From contig JAFZNO010000047.1 in the NCBI GenBank assembly GCA_017552985.1, forward strand, positions 27,478-91,477: DNA of 64,000 nt. Reading direction: 5' to 3'. The position numbers and the translations under genes were made by a program. The stretch is from Lachnospiraceae bacterium. GTDB taxonomy: Bacteria > Bacillota > Clostridia > Lachnospirales > Lachnospiraceae. Position 1 is the stretch's first letter. Each line of letters starts with the position of its first letter. The notes below the pieces were generated by a model. It was not told where the DNA came from and did no database searches. It saw only the letters and a list, made by a program, of their open reading frames with translations. Positions 25,453 through 34,900 of this stretch are shown piece after piece.

Positions 25453-25629
25453 GGCAGATGCCATGATGGACGGAACGTTAATCGCGCGGCGATGCGGCGC
25501 TAAGACAGGTGCCATGACGGGAGAGACGTTAACCGCGCGGCGATGCGGCGCTAAGACAGGTGCCATGACGGGAGAGACGTTAACCGCGCGGCGATGCGGC
25601 GCTAAGATAACGTTTCATTGACGGGAGAG
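25441..25629 (+). repeat. 51-bp tandem repeat spanning the stop of the U32-like gene and reaching the lgt ribosome site
   Basis: Units start with ATGCGGCGCTAA at 25441, 25492, 25543 and 25594, exactly 51 bp apart. Unit 1 contains the final codons and TAA of the upstream gene. Each unit also carries GCCATGACGGGAGAG, which resembles the lgt ribosome-binding region at 25619-25629. Because 51 is divisible by three, one frame stays open across the repeats (MTGETLTARRCGAKTGA repeated), ending at TGA 25619-25621. No ribosome site precedes that frame. Confidence 0.92.
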
Positions 25630-25638
25630 GATGACGAC

Positions 25639-26466
25639 ATGTTTAATGATTTGTTTTCGATTGGTCCCATAACGCTTCACACCTATGGCCTGATGATCGC
25701 CATCGGCGTTTTTGCGGCCTTGTATATTGCGGAATACCGGGCACCCAAAAATGATTTGGATAAAGAATTGATCTTCCCGCTGACCATGTACTGCGTGATC
25801 ACGGGAATTGCCAGCGCAAAGATCATGTTCTGCATTGTCGGCTGGCGTGATTTTATCAAGGATCCGCTGTCCATGCTTGGATCCAGCGGACTTGTGGTCT
25901 ACGGCGGCATCATCGGAGGAATTCTCTGCGGCTACTTATATTGCAAAGTCCGTAAGGTCAGCTTTTGGGATCTGTTTGACATTGTGCTTCCTTCCGTTGC
26001 AGTGGCGCAGGCCTTTGGACGTATCGGATGCTTTATGGCAGGATGCTGTTACGGACGGGCGACGGACGCATGGTACGGCATTGCCTTTGTGCATTCGCAC
26101 TATGCACCCAATGGCGTGAAGATGATCCCGACGCAGCTGATCTCCAGCGCAGGCATGTTTACGATAGCGGGACTTCTTTTCTGGTATGCATATCACGCCA
26201 AGAAGGCCGGACAGATCGGCGCGGCTTACATGATCCTGTACAGCATCGGAAGATTTTGCGTGGAATTCCTCCGCGGCGACCTTGCCCGCGGCAGCGTGGG
26301 CGCGCTTTCCACGTCCCAGTTTATTTCCATATTCATCGTTGTTTGCGGCGTGGCATTATGGTTTTGGAGGGGAAAGGCCGGTGCCGACAGGCCCCAGGCC
26401 ATGAAGAAAGCTAAGGCGGTAAAGAAAGCTGAGAAGGACGAAAAGGCCGAAGATAACAAAGAATAG
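25639..26466 (+). CDS. lgt: Prolipoprotein diacylglyceryl transferase Lgt
   Basis: Lgt transfers diacylglycerol to the lipobox Cys of prelipoproteins in the cytoplasmic membrane. The 275-residue protein has about seven hydrophobic segments and family motifs: ITLHTYGLMIAIG near the N-terminus, SSGLVVYGGIIGGILCGYLY, AFGRIGCFMAGCCYGR (about residues 124-139, the Lgt GRIGCF... signature in its clostridial form) and GRFCVEFLRGD. The C-terminal 30 residues are very Lys/Ala-rich. The ATG at 25639 is preferred over the in-frame ATG at 25618 because GGGAGAGG lies 9 nt upstream. Its substrates in this window include the sugar- and peptide-binding lipoproteins. Confidence 0.92.
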   Translation: MFNDLFSIGPITLHTYGLMIAIGVFAALYIAEYRAPKNDLDKELIFPLTMYCVITGIASAKIMFCIVGWRDFIKDPLSMLGSSGLVVYGGIIGGILCGYLYCKVRKVSFWDLFDIVLPSVAVAQAFGRIGCFMAGCCYGRATDAWYGIAFVHSHYAPNGVKMIPTQLISSAGMFTIAGLLFWYAYHAKKAGQIGAAYMILYSIGRFCVEFLRGDLARGSVGALSTSQFISIFIVVCGVALWFWRGKAGADRPQAMKKAKAVKKAEKDEKAEDNKE

Positions 26467-26555
26467 TGAGAACGTAACGAAGGCCAATTCATCAATGATA
26501 AATGAAAAAACGGCTAGACAAGCCAGTTGAAAAAAAGACCTAGGGAGAGGACAAC

Positions 26556-27890
26556 ATGGAAAGAACTTATGCGCAGGAAGCATTTCAAAAAGCAGGAGAG
26601 ACGGTGTTGGTGAGGGGATTTGTTGACAACTTGCGTGACAGCAAATACATGACCTTCATCGTATTAAAGGATATTACGGGAAAGATCCAGGTGACGATCG
26701 AAAAGGAGCAGCATCCGGAGTGGGAGGAACTGCTCGCGGGACTTACGGGAGATTCCGTAATCAGCGTCGTTGGACAGGTGAACGCGAATGAGTACGTAAA
26801 GCTGGGCGGTGCGGAGATTCTTCCGGAGAGCATCACCGTGGACAGCCTTTCTGAGGCGCTTCCCATTGCGCGCAAGGCGATTCCCGCAACCAAGAAAAAG
26901 AAGGAAGTGGAGCGTTCAAGCATTGATCAGCGCATTGATTACCGTTGGATCGACCTCCGCACCGAGGAGAACCAGATGATGTTCAAGGTGCAAACCGTCA
27001 TGGTGAATGCCATGAGAAAGTTCCTCTTGGACAGAAACTTTATTGAGATCCATACCCCCAAGCTGATCGGCGCGGCAAGCGAGAGCGGCGCTGACGTGTT
27101 TGAGGTGAAGTATTTTGACAGGAACGCCTATCTGGCGCAGAGCCCGCAGTTTTATAAGCAGATGGCCATGGCAGCAGGCTTCGAGCGGATCTTCGAGACG
27201 GGTCCCGTGTTCCGCGCGGAGAAGTCCTATACCAACCGTCATACCACTGAGTTTACCGGATTCGATCTGGAGTTCAGCTACATTGACTCCGTGAAGGATG
27301 TCATGAAGATGGAGGAGGATCTCCTGACCGACATGCTTGCAAAGGTGAAGGAGGCATACGGGGAAGAGATCAAGGAGCTCTTTGGCAAGGAAGTCATCGT
27401 TCCCACCACGCCTTTCCCGGTTGTAGACCTGCAGGAGCTTTATGACGCACTCGAGAAGGAATATGGTTACGTTGCGCCGGAAGAGGAGAAGGGAGACCTG
27501 ACCACCGAGGCAGAGCAGCTTTCCTTCCGGTATTCCATGGAGAAGTTCGGATCTGAATTCCTGTTTGTGACGGGTTACGGCGTGGAAAAGAGACCGTTCT
27601 ATCACATGCGTGACGAGAAGGGCATGCCCCAGGGCTATGACCTGATCTGGCGCGGCGTGGAGATCACGACGGGCGCACAGCGCGAGCACAGATATGAGAT
27701 CCTGAAAAAGCAGGCTGAGGAGAAAGGCTTGGATCAGGACGTGCAGTTCTATCTTTAGTTCTTCAAGTACGGGTGTCCTCCCCACGGCGGCTTTGGAATC
27801 GGCGTGGACCGCATGACGATGCTGCTTCTTGACCTGAGCATCAAGGAAGCCATGTTCCTGTTCAGGGGACCGAACCGCCTGACCCCGTAA
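26556..27890 (+). pseudogene. aspS: Aspartyl-tRNA synthetase, archaeal-like (nondiscriminating) type, interrupted by an in-frame TAG
   Basis: The first 400 codons encode an N-terminal OB-fold anticodon-binding domain (ETVLVRGFVDNLRDSKYMTFIVL), then a class II core with motif 2 FRAEKSYTNRHTTEFTGFDLE and WRGVEITTGAQREHRYE. A TAG at 27756-27758 follows QFYL. The same frame then continues for 43 codons to TAA 27888-27890: FFKYGCPPHGGFGIGVDRM and FLFRGPNRLTP, the normal motif 3 and C-terminal end. Family members have Glu at the stop position (GAG to TAG is one base). A product ending at TAG would lack the motif 3 Arg and be inactive. Possible explanations are a nonsense mutation, a sequence error or readthrough. 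TAG serves as a normal stop in infB, ylxQ and lgt here, so genome-wide recoding is unlikely. GGGAGAGG precedes the ATG. Confidence 0.88.
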
Positions 27891-27900
27891 AGTAGACCAG

Positions 27901-27947
27901 GGGGACGGGGTTAGTGGTTCAAAAAATGGTCCGCAAACCCCGTCCCC
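27901..27947. repeat. GGGGACGGGGTT inverted repeat (REP-like)
   Basis: A perfect 12-bp inverted repeat, GGGGACGGGGTT (27901-27912) and AACCCCGTCCCC (27936-27947), begins 10 bases after the aspS reading frame ends. No T run follows, so it is a poor terminator. Similar GC-rich palindromes are common intergenic repeats in clostridial genomes (recalled, not checked). Confidence 0.75.
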
Positions 27948-27959
27948 AAAAGATCGGGC

Positions 27960-27988
27960 TTGACAAATTTTCAAAATTTGCATATTCC
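27960..27988 (+). promoter_or_regulatory. Promoter of the cysS T-box leader
   Basis: TTGACA (27960-27965) and TATTCC (27983-27988), spacer 17 bases. Confidence 0.7.
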
Positions 27989-28012
27989 GTCAATAAGCAT
28001 TAAAATTGATCG

Positions 28013-28275
28013 CGGGTGAAAAAGAATGGTTTTCACCTTGGGAAATGCGGAGAACGGAGAGAGTACTTTTCCGAAAGGGATCACAGAGAGGGCTTGTCAT
28101 TGGCTGAAAGCTTGCCCGGTCTTGGGAGAAGGAAGTGCATCCGGGAGCTGACCTGGGGAAGCTTAGTATCCAGGTACGTATGGGCGCGTTAAGCCGTCAA
28201 GGGAAGGGGCATGCCCCTTAAGTAGAGTGGAACCGCGGAACAATTCGTCTCTTAGATGGATTGTTCCTTTTTGTT
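28013..28275 (+). promoter_or_regulatory. T-box riboswitch for cysS (tRNA-Cys sensing)
   Basis: The leader has the stem I elements AGAGAGTA (28048-28055) and the distal AGAGAGG ... TGGCTGAAAGC pair. A candidate specifier, TGC (Cys), sits at 28136-28138 within GAAGTGCATCC. The T-box AGTAGAGTGGAACCGCGG is at 28221-28238. Its bulge reads TGGA; the final A would pair with a U discriminator, as tRNA-Cys has. A terminator follows: a 13-bp stem (28237-28249 with 28255-28267) and a T run. Uncharged tRNA-Cys would favour antitermination. The pairing logic is established for T-boxes; the specifier placement is my inference. Confidence 0.92.
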
Positions 28276-28343
28276 TTAAATCGCATGACGGATCTTACGG
28301 TAAGTGCTTTATGAATTTAGCAATAGAAGGAGAGAATGAAGCT

Positions 28344-29759
28344 ATGGAGAACAAGGTAAGGTTTTACAACACGCTGACAAAGAAGGAAGAGCTGTTTGTG
28401 CCGAACGTTGACGGAAAGGTGAACATGTACACCTGTGGCCCGACCGTATATCATTTTGCACATATTGGAAATCTTAGAACTTATATTTGCGAGGACATTC
28501 TGGAGAAGACGCTCCGCTACGTGGGATATGACGTAAAGCGCGTCATGAACGTCACGGACGTGGGGCATCTTTCCAGCGATGCGGATACCGGCGAGGACAA
28601 GATGCTCAAGGGCGCAAAGCGCGAGCACAAGACCGTCATGGAGATCGCGAAGTTCTACACGGATGCTTTCTTCTCTGATTGTGCAAAGCTGAATATCAAG
28701 ACGCCTGACGTGGTGGAGCCCGCTACCAACTGCATCCCGGAGTTCATCAAGATGATCAGCGGCCTGATCGATAAGGGCTATGCTTATCTGGCAGGCGGCA
28801 ACGTGTATTTTGACACTTCGAAGTTAAAGGAGTATTACGTTCTTTCCAATCACAGCGAGGAAGAGCTTCTCGTGGGCGTTCGCGATGACGTGGAAGAGGA
28901 TGGGAATAAGAAAAACAAGAGCGATTTCGTGCTTTGGTTTACAAAGTCGAAGTTTGAGGATCAGGAACTTAAGTGGGAGAGCCCCTGGGGCGTTGGGTAT
29001 CCCGGATGGCACATCGAGTGCTCCTGCATCAGCTTAAAGCACCTCAGCGAGTTTATGGACATTCACTGCGGCGGCGTGGACAACATTTTCCCGCACCACA
29101 CGAACGAGATCGCGCAGAGCGAGTCCTACCTTGGCCACAAGTGGTGCAACTACTGGTTCCACGTACATCACTTAAATGACAAGACGGGTAAGATGAGCAA
29201 GTCCAAGGGTGATTTCCTCACCGTATCCCTTTTGGAGTCCAAGGGCTATGATCCTTTGGCATACCGCATGTTCTGCCTGCTGAGCCACTATCGCAAGCCC
29301 CTGGAGTTCTCTTATGAGAATCTGGACAACGTGGCACAGGCGTATGACAAGCTGGTAAAGAGGGTCGCTTCCCTGAATAAGGAGGGCGAGGTGGATCAGA
29401 AGGCGTTCGCTGAGTACCGCGAGAAGTTTGAGGCGGCACTTTGCGATGATTTCAATACTTCCATGGCCATCACCGTACTGTATGACGTGCTGAAGGCTGA
29501 CGTTAACGATGCGACGAAGTTTGCGCTTGCAGAGAGCTTTGACGAGGTGCTGTCCCTGAAGCTGACCACCGCGGTGGCAGAGAAGGCAGAGAGCGTGGAC
29601 GAAGAGCTTGCAGCTTACGTGGAGGGCAAGATCGCAGAGCGTGCGCAGGCCAAGAAGGACAAGAACTTTGCCCTGGCAGATTCCATCCGCGCGGAGCTTT
29701 TGGAGAAGGGCATCGTGCTCAAGGACACCAGAGAAGGAACACTGTGGGAGAAGGCCTGA
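28344..29759 (+). CDS. cysS: Cysteinyl-tRNA synthetase
   Basis: This class I synthetase charges tRNA-Cys. The 471-residue protein has MYTCGPTVYHFAHIGNLRTY containing the zinc Cys and the HIGH-like HIGN motif (about residues 27-46), GWHIECSCISLKHL and HCGGVDNIFPHHTNEIAQSE (zinc ligands), and KMSKSKGD (the KMSKS loop, about 282-289). The C-terminal DALR-like and anticodon-binding parts are present. The frame is open 39 codons upstream through the T-box terminator, but ATG 28344 with GAAGGAGAG 9 nt upstream is the normal start. The cysS-mrnC-rlmB-sigH order is typical of Firmicutes. Confidence 0.97.
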   Translation: MENKVRFYNTLTKKEELFVPNVDGKVNMYTCGPTVYHFAHIGNLRTYICEDILEKTLRYVGYDVKRVMNVTDVGHLSSDADTGEDKMLKGAKREHKTVMEIAKFYTDAFFSDCAKLNIKTPDVVEPATNCIPEFIKMISGLIDKGYAYLAGGNVYFDTSKLKEYYVLSNHSEEELLVGVRDDVEEDGNKKNKSDFVLWFTKSKFEDQELKWESPWGVGYPGWHIECSCISLKHLSEFMDIHCGGVDNIFPHHTNEIAQSESYLGHKWCNYWFHVHHLNDKTGKMSKSKGDFLTVSLLESKGYDPLAYRMFCLLSHYRKPLEFSYENLDNVAQAYDKLVKRVASLNKEGEVDQKAFAEYREKFEAALCDDFNTSMAITVLYDVLKADVNDATKFALAESFDEVLSLKLTTAVAEKAESVDEELAAYVEGKIAERAQAKKDKNFALADSIRAELLEKGIVLKDTREGTLWEKA

Positions 29760-29774
29760 GTTTGAGGGCTGAGA

Positions 29775-30227
29775 GTGATTGATCAATTGGAGGAAGCTTT
29801 GGAATCTCAGGAAATCTTAGATAAAATCAAAGAAACGTTTCCGTGTCCGCCCCAGGACGTGCGTGCATACTCACCGCTTGCGCTGGCATTTATCGGCGAC
29901 GGCGTGTACAGCCTTGTGGTCCGCACCATGGTGGTCTGCCAGGCGAACCGCGCGAACAATGCTTTGCACAACGTGACGGTGAAGTACGTGAAGGCGGAGA
30001 ATCAGGCCAAGATCGTCGAGATCATCAAACCTCTTCTGTCGGAAGAGGAGGCGGACGTGCTTCGCAGGGGGCGCAACGCAAAGCCTCACACGACGGCAAA
30101 GAACGCCAGCATCAGCGACTATCACAAGGCAACCGGATTGGAAGCGCTGGTTGGATATTTGTATCTCGCGGGCCGGACAGATCGCATGCTGGAGCTGATG
30201 AAGATTGGTTTTGACGGACTGGATTAG
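29775..30227 (+). CDS. mrnC: Mini-ribonuclease 3 (MrnC)
   Basis: Mini-III trims 23S rRNA precursor ends. The 150-residue protein has the RNase III catalytic fold without a double-stranded RNA-binding domain: YSPLALAFIGDGVYSLVVRT (residues 31-50, with the catalytic Asp region) and VLRRGRNAKPHTTAKNASISDYHKATGLEALVGYLYLAGR (about 93-132, containing the second acidic motif EALVGYLY). The start is GTG at 29775 with GAGGG 7 nt upstream. It is 15 nt after cysS and 20 nt before rlmB. Confidence 0.95.
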   Translation: MIDQLEEALESQEILDKIKETFPCPPQDVRAYSPLALAFIGDGVYSLVVRTMVVCQANRANNALHNVTVKYVKAENQAKIVEIIKPLLSEEEADVLRRGRNAKPHTTAKNASISDYHKATGLEALVGYLYLAGRTDRMLELMKIGFDGLD

Positions 30228-30247
30228 GATCAAAAAAGGAGAGTGCC

Positions 30248-30991
30248 ATGGGTTATCAGGAGTTTACGATAGAGGGACGCAATGCCGTGATCGAGGCATT
30301 CCGTTCAGGAAAGACCATTGACAAGTTATACGTGCTGGACGGCTGTCAGGATGGCCCCGTCATGACTATCAAGCGTGAGGCGAAGAAGCAGAACGTTCTG
30401 ATGAAGTTTGTGACGAAGGAGCGTCTGGACCAGATGTCCGAGACGGGAAAGCATCAGGGCGTCATTGCCGTGGCGGCTGCCTATGAATATGCGGAAGTGG
30501 ACGACATGCTGAAGGCGGCGAAGGAAAAAGGAGAGCCTCCGTTCCTTATTTTGCTTGACAACATTGAGGATCCTCACAATCTTGGCGCCATCATCCGTAC
30601 TGCCAACCTTGCGGGGGCTCATGGCGTGATCATTCCCAAAAACCGCGCGGCAGGTCTTACGGCCACGGTGGCGAGAACGTCCGCCGGAGCACTGAATTAC
30701 GTGCCGGTTGCCAAGGTGACGAACCTCGCAAAAACCATAGAGGAACTGAAGAAAGAGGGACTTTGGTTCGTATGCGCCGACATGGGCGGGACAACCATGT
30801 ATGACCTTAACCTGAAGGGCCCCATCGGCCTCGTGATCGGCAATGAGGGAGAGGGCGTGGGAAGACTTGTCAAGGAAAGCTGTGACATGATCGCCTCCAT
30901 CCCCATGAAGGGCAACATTGATTCCCTCAACGCATCCGTGGCAGCAGGCGTTCTCGCATATGAGATCGTGCGCCAGCGTCTGCAGGCATAG
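30248..30991 (+). CDS. rlmB: 23S rRNA (guanosine-2'-O-)methyltransferase, RlmB/TrmH family
   Basis: The 247-residue SPOUT methyltransferase has an N-terminal substrate-binding part (YQEFTIEGRNAVIEAFRSGKTIDKLYVLDG) and the knotted domain with motif 1 LDNIEDPHNLGAIIRTANLAGAHGVIIPKNR (about residues 99-129), motif 2 GLVIGNEGEGVGRL and motif 3 IPMKGNIDSLNASVAAGVLAYE. It transfers methyl from SAM to a ribose in 23S rRNA. Shine-Dalgarno AAAAAAGGAGAG lies 6 nt before the ATG. Its place between mrnC and sigH supports the assignment. Confidence 0.94.
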   Translation: MGYQEFTIEGRNAVIEAFRSGKTIDKLYVLDGCQDGPVMTIKREAKKQNVLMKFVTKERLDQMSETGKHQGVIAVAAAYEYAEVDDMLKAAKEKGEPPFLILLDNIEDPHNLGAIIRTANLAGAHGVIIPKNRAAGLTATVARTSAGALNYVPVAKVTNLAKTIEELKKEGLWFVCADMGGTTMYDLNLKGPIGLVIGNEGEGVGRLVKESCDMIASIPMKGNIDSLNASVAAGVLAYEIVRQRLQA

Positions 30992-31080
30992 TTCCTGCAG
31001 GGGCACTGCGACGTCAGTGGGATTGCAGGTTCTGTGCGGAATGCTGGGAAATGCCAGGGATCTCAGGAGGAAGAAAACAG

Positions 31081-31704
31081 ATGGATCATGGAATCAACGA
31101 CTATCAGGGATATTCGGACGAGGAACTGATCGATCGCCTGCGGGCGGGAGAGACGGAGATCACGGATTACCTTTGCGACAAGTATAAGGACTTGGTGCGT
31201 AAGGGCGCGCGGAGCATGTTCATCTTGGGCGGAGATACCGAGGATCTGATCCAGGAGGGCATGATCGGCCTGTTTAAGGCCGTGCGCGATTACGACAGCG
31301 GCCGTGACGCCAGCTTCTTTACCTTCGCGGAGCTTTGCATCAACCGCCAGATCTATACGGCAGTGCAGGCCTCCAGGCGAAAGAAACACGTGCCCTTGAA
31401 TGAAGCCGTTTCCCTTTATAGCCAGGTGGATGGCGCCGGTGACGGGGAAGGACGATTTTTGCTTGAAGAGCTTGCGGACGATTCCAGACAGGATCCCGAG
31501 AGCCTGCTGCTGGACAAGGAAAGGGTCAAGGAACTGGAGCAAACTATCGAAGAATCCCTCAGTCCCTTTGAAAAACAAGTGCTGGATCTTTACCTCGCCC
31601 AGATGACCACGTCACAGATCGCCAGGATCCTCGGAAAAAATGAAAAATCCACGGACAATGCGCTGCAACGTCTGAAGGGAAAATTGAAAAAAATACTCAA
31701 ATGA
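31081..31704 (+). CDS. sigH: RNA polymerase sigma factor, SigH-like
   Basis: The 207-residue sigma-70 family protein has region 2 (LRAGETEITDYLCDKYKDLVRKGARSMFILGGDTEDLIQEGMIGLFKAVRDYDSGRDASFFTFAELCINRQI, with the polymerase-binding DLIQEGMIGL) and region 4 (LSPFEKQVLDLYLAQMTTSQIARILGKNEKSTDNALQRLKGKL). In spore-formers SigH directs early sporulation or competence genes; position after rlmB matches Bacillus and Clostridia. An in-frame ATG at 31051 exists, but 31081 follows AGGAGGAAG 9-11 nt upstream. It is the last gene of the cysS operon. Confidence 0.92.
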   Translation: MDHGINDYQGYSDEELIDRLRAGETEITDYLCDKYKDLVRKGARSMFILGGDTEDLIQEGMIGLFKAVRDYDSGRDASFFTFAELCINRQIYTAVQASRRKKHVPLNEAVSLYSQVDGAGDGEGRFLLEELADDSRQDPESLLLDKERVKELEQTIEESLSPFEKQVLDLYLAQMTTSQIARILGKNEKSTDNALQRLKGKLKKILK

Positions 31705-31725
31705 CAAAAAGTAAAAAAGACAGGG

Positions 31726-31765
31726 AAAAAAGTGGCTGAAAACGGCCACTTTTTATGTTTTTTTT
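31726..31765 (+). terminator. Intrinsic terminator after sigH
   Basis: A 10-bp stem, AAAAAGTGGC (31726-31735) and GCCACTTTTT (31745-31754), followed by a T-rich tract. Confidence 0.92.
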
Positions 31766-31921
31766 ATGATTTTATCAGTATTACGTTATTGTATCTTACG
31801 GTGGTAACGTGGTATTCTTTGGGTTGAGAAGAAATGACCGGATGCTTATTGGGGGAAGCTGGCGGCTTATGGGGGGAGAAGATACTTGTAAAAAGAGATC
31901 GGACCTCGGAGGATTTGATAA

Positions 31922-34900
31922 ATGTCAGGTTTTAGCGTTAGAAAACCATATACCGTGCTTGTGGGCGTCATACTGGCCATCGTGCTGGGCGTCGTGTCCT
32001 TCACAAAGACGACAACGGACCTGTTGCCCAACATTAGCTTACCATACGTGATCGTTGTCACGACTTACCCGGGAGCCAGCCCGGAGACCGTGGAGACCGT
32101 TGTTACGCAGCCCGTGGAGGCAGGCATGGCGACGGTTAGTAACATTGAGAGCATACAATCCGTGTCCTCGGACAGCTATTCCATGGTCATCCTGGAATTT
32201 GCGCAGTCAACGAACATGGATTCCATCTCGTTGGAGATCCGTGAAAAACTGGATCAGATCAAGGGATATTGGGATGATTCCGTTGGAAATCCCATGATCA
32301 TGAAGCTGAATCCCAACATGCTCCCCGTCATGATCGCCGCGATCGGCGTGGACGGCATGGATGACGCGCAGATCAGCTCCTACGTAGAGGATGAGCTGAT
32401 GCCGGAGCTGGAGAGCCTTGAGGGCGTTGCTTCCGCGTCTGCCACGGGACTTTTGGAGAAGAGCGTGCACGTAATGATCCGCCAGGAAAAGGTGGACCAG
32501 GTGAATGAAAAGATCCGCGCCGCCATCGACAAGAAGATGGAGGATGCGGCGAAGGAATTGGCGGACGGACGCCAGAAAATAGAGGATGGTCAGAAGGAAC
32601 TGGACGACGGAAAGCAGGGCATCCTGGACGGAAAACAGGGACTTCTGGACGGACAAAAGCAGTTGGAGGAAGGAAAGCAGCAGCTTGCGGAAAAGCAGGA
32701 AGAGACCTTAAAGCAGCTGGCCGCAACGAAATCCATGCTCTCGACTGCAAAGACGCAGCTGGAGGCGACCAAGGTCACCATGACCCTTGCGAAGGGCGTG
32801 ATCGACCCGCTGATGGTGCAATTAAATGACCTGGAAAAGCGTCTCAATACCTTCCGTGAGAACATGGAAAAGCTTAGGGACCAGGTGCAGAATCCGGATA
32901 ACGGCAATTCTGAACCCGGAACGGAGGAAGGCGGCGAGGAAGAAAGCGGCGAAGGAACCGGTGAAGGAACTGGCGAGAGCGGAACCGGGGAGGCTTCAGG
33001 CGAAGGTCAGCAGGAGGAAAAGCCTGCGGAGGAACCTGACGAGGAACAGCAGATCAGGGAGGCTCTAAAGGCGCTTCGTGAACAGATCCTGCAGAGTCAG
33101 TTCTTAAAGGACGCGGCTGAGCAGGTTCCGGCACTGAAGGATGCGCTTACGCGATTGGAGCAGATGAATCCGGACGAAGATCCCGTGACGCTTCTTGGCG
33201 TACTCAAGAATACCATCCAGACGCTTCAGAACACTATTGAGTCCACTTCGAAGATGTTGGACGTGAACCTCGCAACGGTGAACCAGGGGTTGGAGGCCGT
33301 TGAAAAAGGAGAGTTGACCGCGGCCATTGAATTTGCAAATGCATCCGCAGGCATCTCCCTTGGCGAATACAAGATGGAGCTTGGCAAGTCCCAGCTTGAC
33401 GCTGCGGAGGAGCAGTTAAAGAGCGGCCAGGAGCAGTTAGATCAAGCTCTGGAAAAGATTGAAGAGGGTGAAAAGCAGCTGCAGGAAGCACGCGAGAGCG
33501 CTTACGAGCAGGCTGACGTAAAGAACGTCCTCACGGTGGCTACCGTGGAGGGACTTTTGAAGGCACAGAATTTCTCCATGCCGGCAGGCTACGTGACGGA
33601 GGAAGGCGTGTCCTATCTGATCCGCGTGGGCGACAAGCCCCGTTCCGCAGAGGAGTTGCAGGCAATGCCTTTGATCGACCTGCACATGGAGGGCCTGGAG
33701 GCCATCACTCTCGGCGACGTGGCTGACGTATTCTATGCGGACAATTCCGACAGCATTTACACGAACGTAAACGGCAGCGCCGGCGTGATGTTATCCCTGC
33801 AGAAGCAGACGGGATATTCCACGGGCGACGTATCCGACAAATTAAAGGAACGCTTTGACAAGCTGATGAAGGAGGATTCCAACCTTCACGTGATCACGCT
33901 GATGGATCAGGGCATCTACATTGACATGGTCATGGATTCCATCATCAAGAACATCTTGTTCGGCGGCGGACTTGCCATCTTGATCCTGCTGATATTCCTT
34001 AGGGATTTAAGGCCCACCATGGTCGTGGCCTTCTCCATCCCCATCAGTTTGGTGACGGCGATCGTCTGCATGTATTTCTCGGGCGTAACGCTGAACGTCA
34101 TCTCGCTTTCGGGCCTGGCGCTAGGCATAGGAATGCTGGTGGACAACTCCATCGTCGTAATAGAAAACATTTACCGAATGCGCGGCGAGGGCGCGTCCAT
34201 GAAGGATGCGGCCATCCAGGGCGCAAAGGAAGTGGCGGGCGCCATCATGGCATCCACCCTGACCACCGTATGCGTATTCCTGCCCATCGTGTTTACGGAG
34301 GGCATTACGAGGCAACTCTTTGTGGACATGGGTCTTACGATCGCGTTCTCGCTGTTTGCCAGCCTTGCGGTCGCACTTACCGTGGTTCCGGCCATGGCAT
34401 CCAAGATGCTTACGGGCTCCAGTCTCAAGAAGGAGACGAAGTTCTTTGAATGGATCATCAAGGGATATGGTAAGCTCCTGGCAGGCGCATTGAAGGTGAA
34501 ACCTTTGGTGTTCCTTCTGGTGATCGGCCTGCTGGCCCTGAGCGGATATGCGGCATATTCCAAGGGTACGGCTTTCATGCCCGCCATGGATTCACCGCAG
34601 ATGACCGTGAACGTGACCTTGGATGACTCGGCGAAGCTGTCGGAGACGGCGGAGCTTACGGATCAGATCGTGGACATGCTGCTTGCGATGGAAGACGTCA
34701 CGGATGCAGGCGCCATGACCAGCTCCAGCAATTCTATTCTGGGCATGTTGGGCGGAAGCGGCGCAGAGAATGCTTCCACCATCTACGTCGTGACCAAGGA
34801 AGACAAGAAATATACCAATGATGAGCTTGCGGCGCAGATCCTGCAGATGACGGAGGACCTTCCCGCAAAGATTTCCGTGGAAACGTCCAGCATGGACATG

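Noticed and set aside
25514-25621. 35-residue ORF made of the 51-bp repeat
   Set aside because: No ribosome-binding site precedes it, and it seems a by-product of a repeat length divisible by three; kept only as a remark in a finding.
26556-27890. Genome-wide reassignment of TAG to a sense codon
   Set aside because: ylxQ, infB, lgt, the sugar-binding protein at 36350 and other genes end naturally at TAG at the expected protein length.
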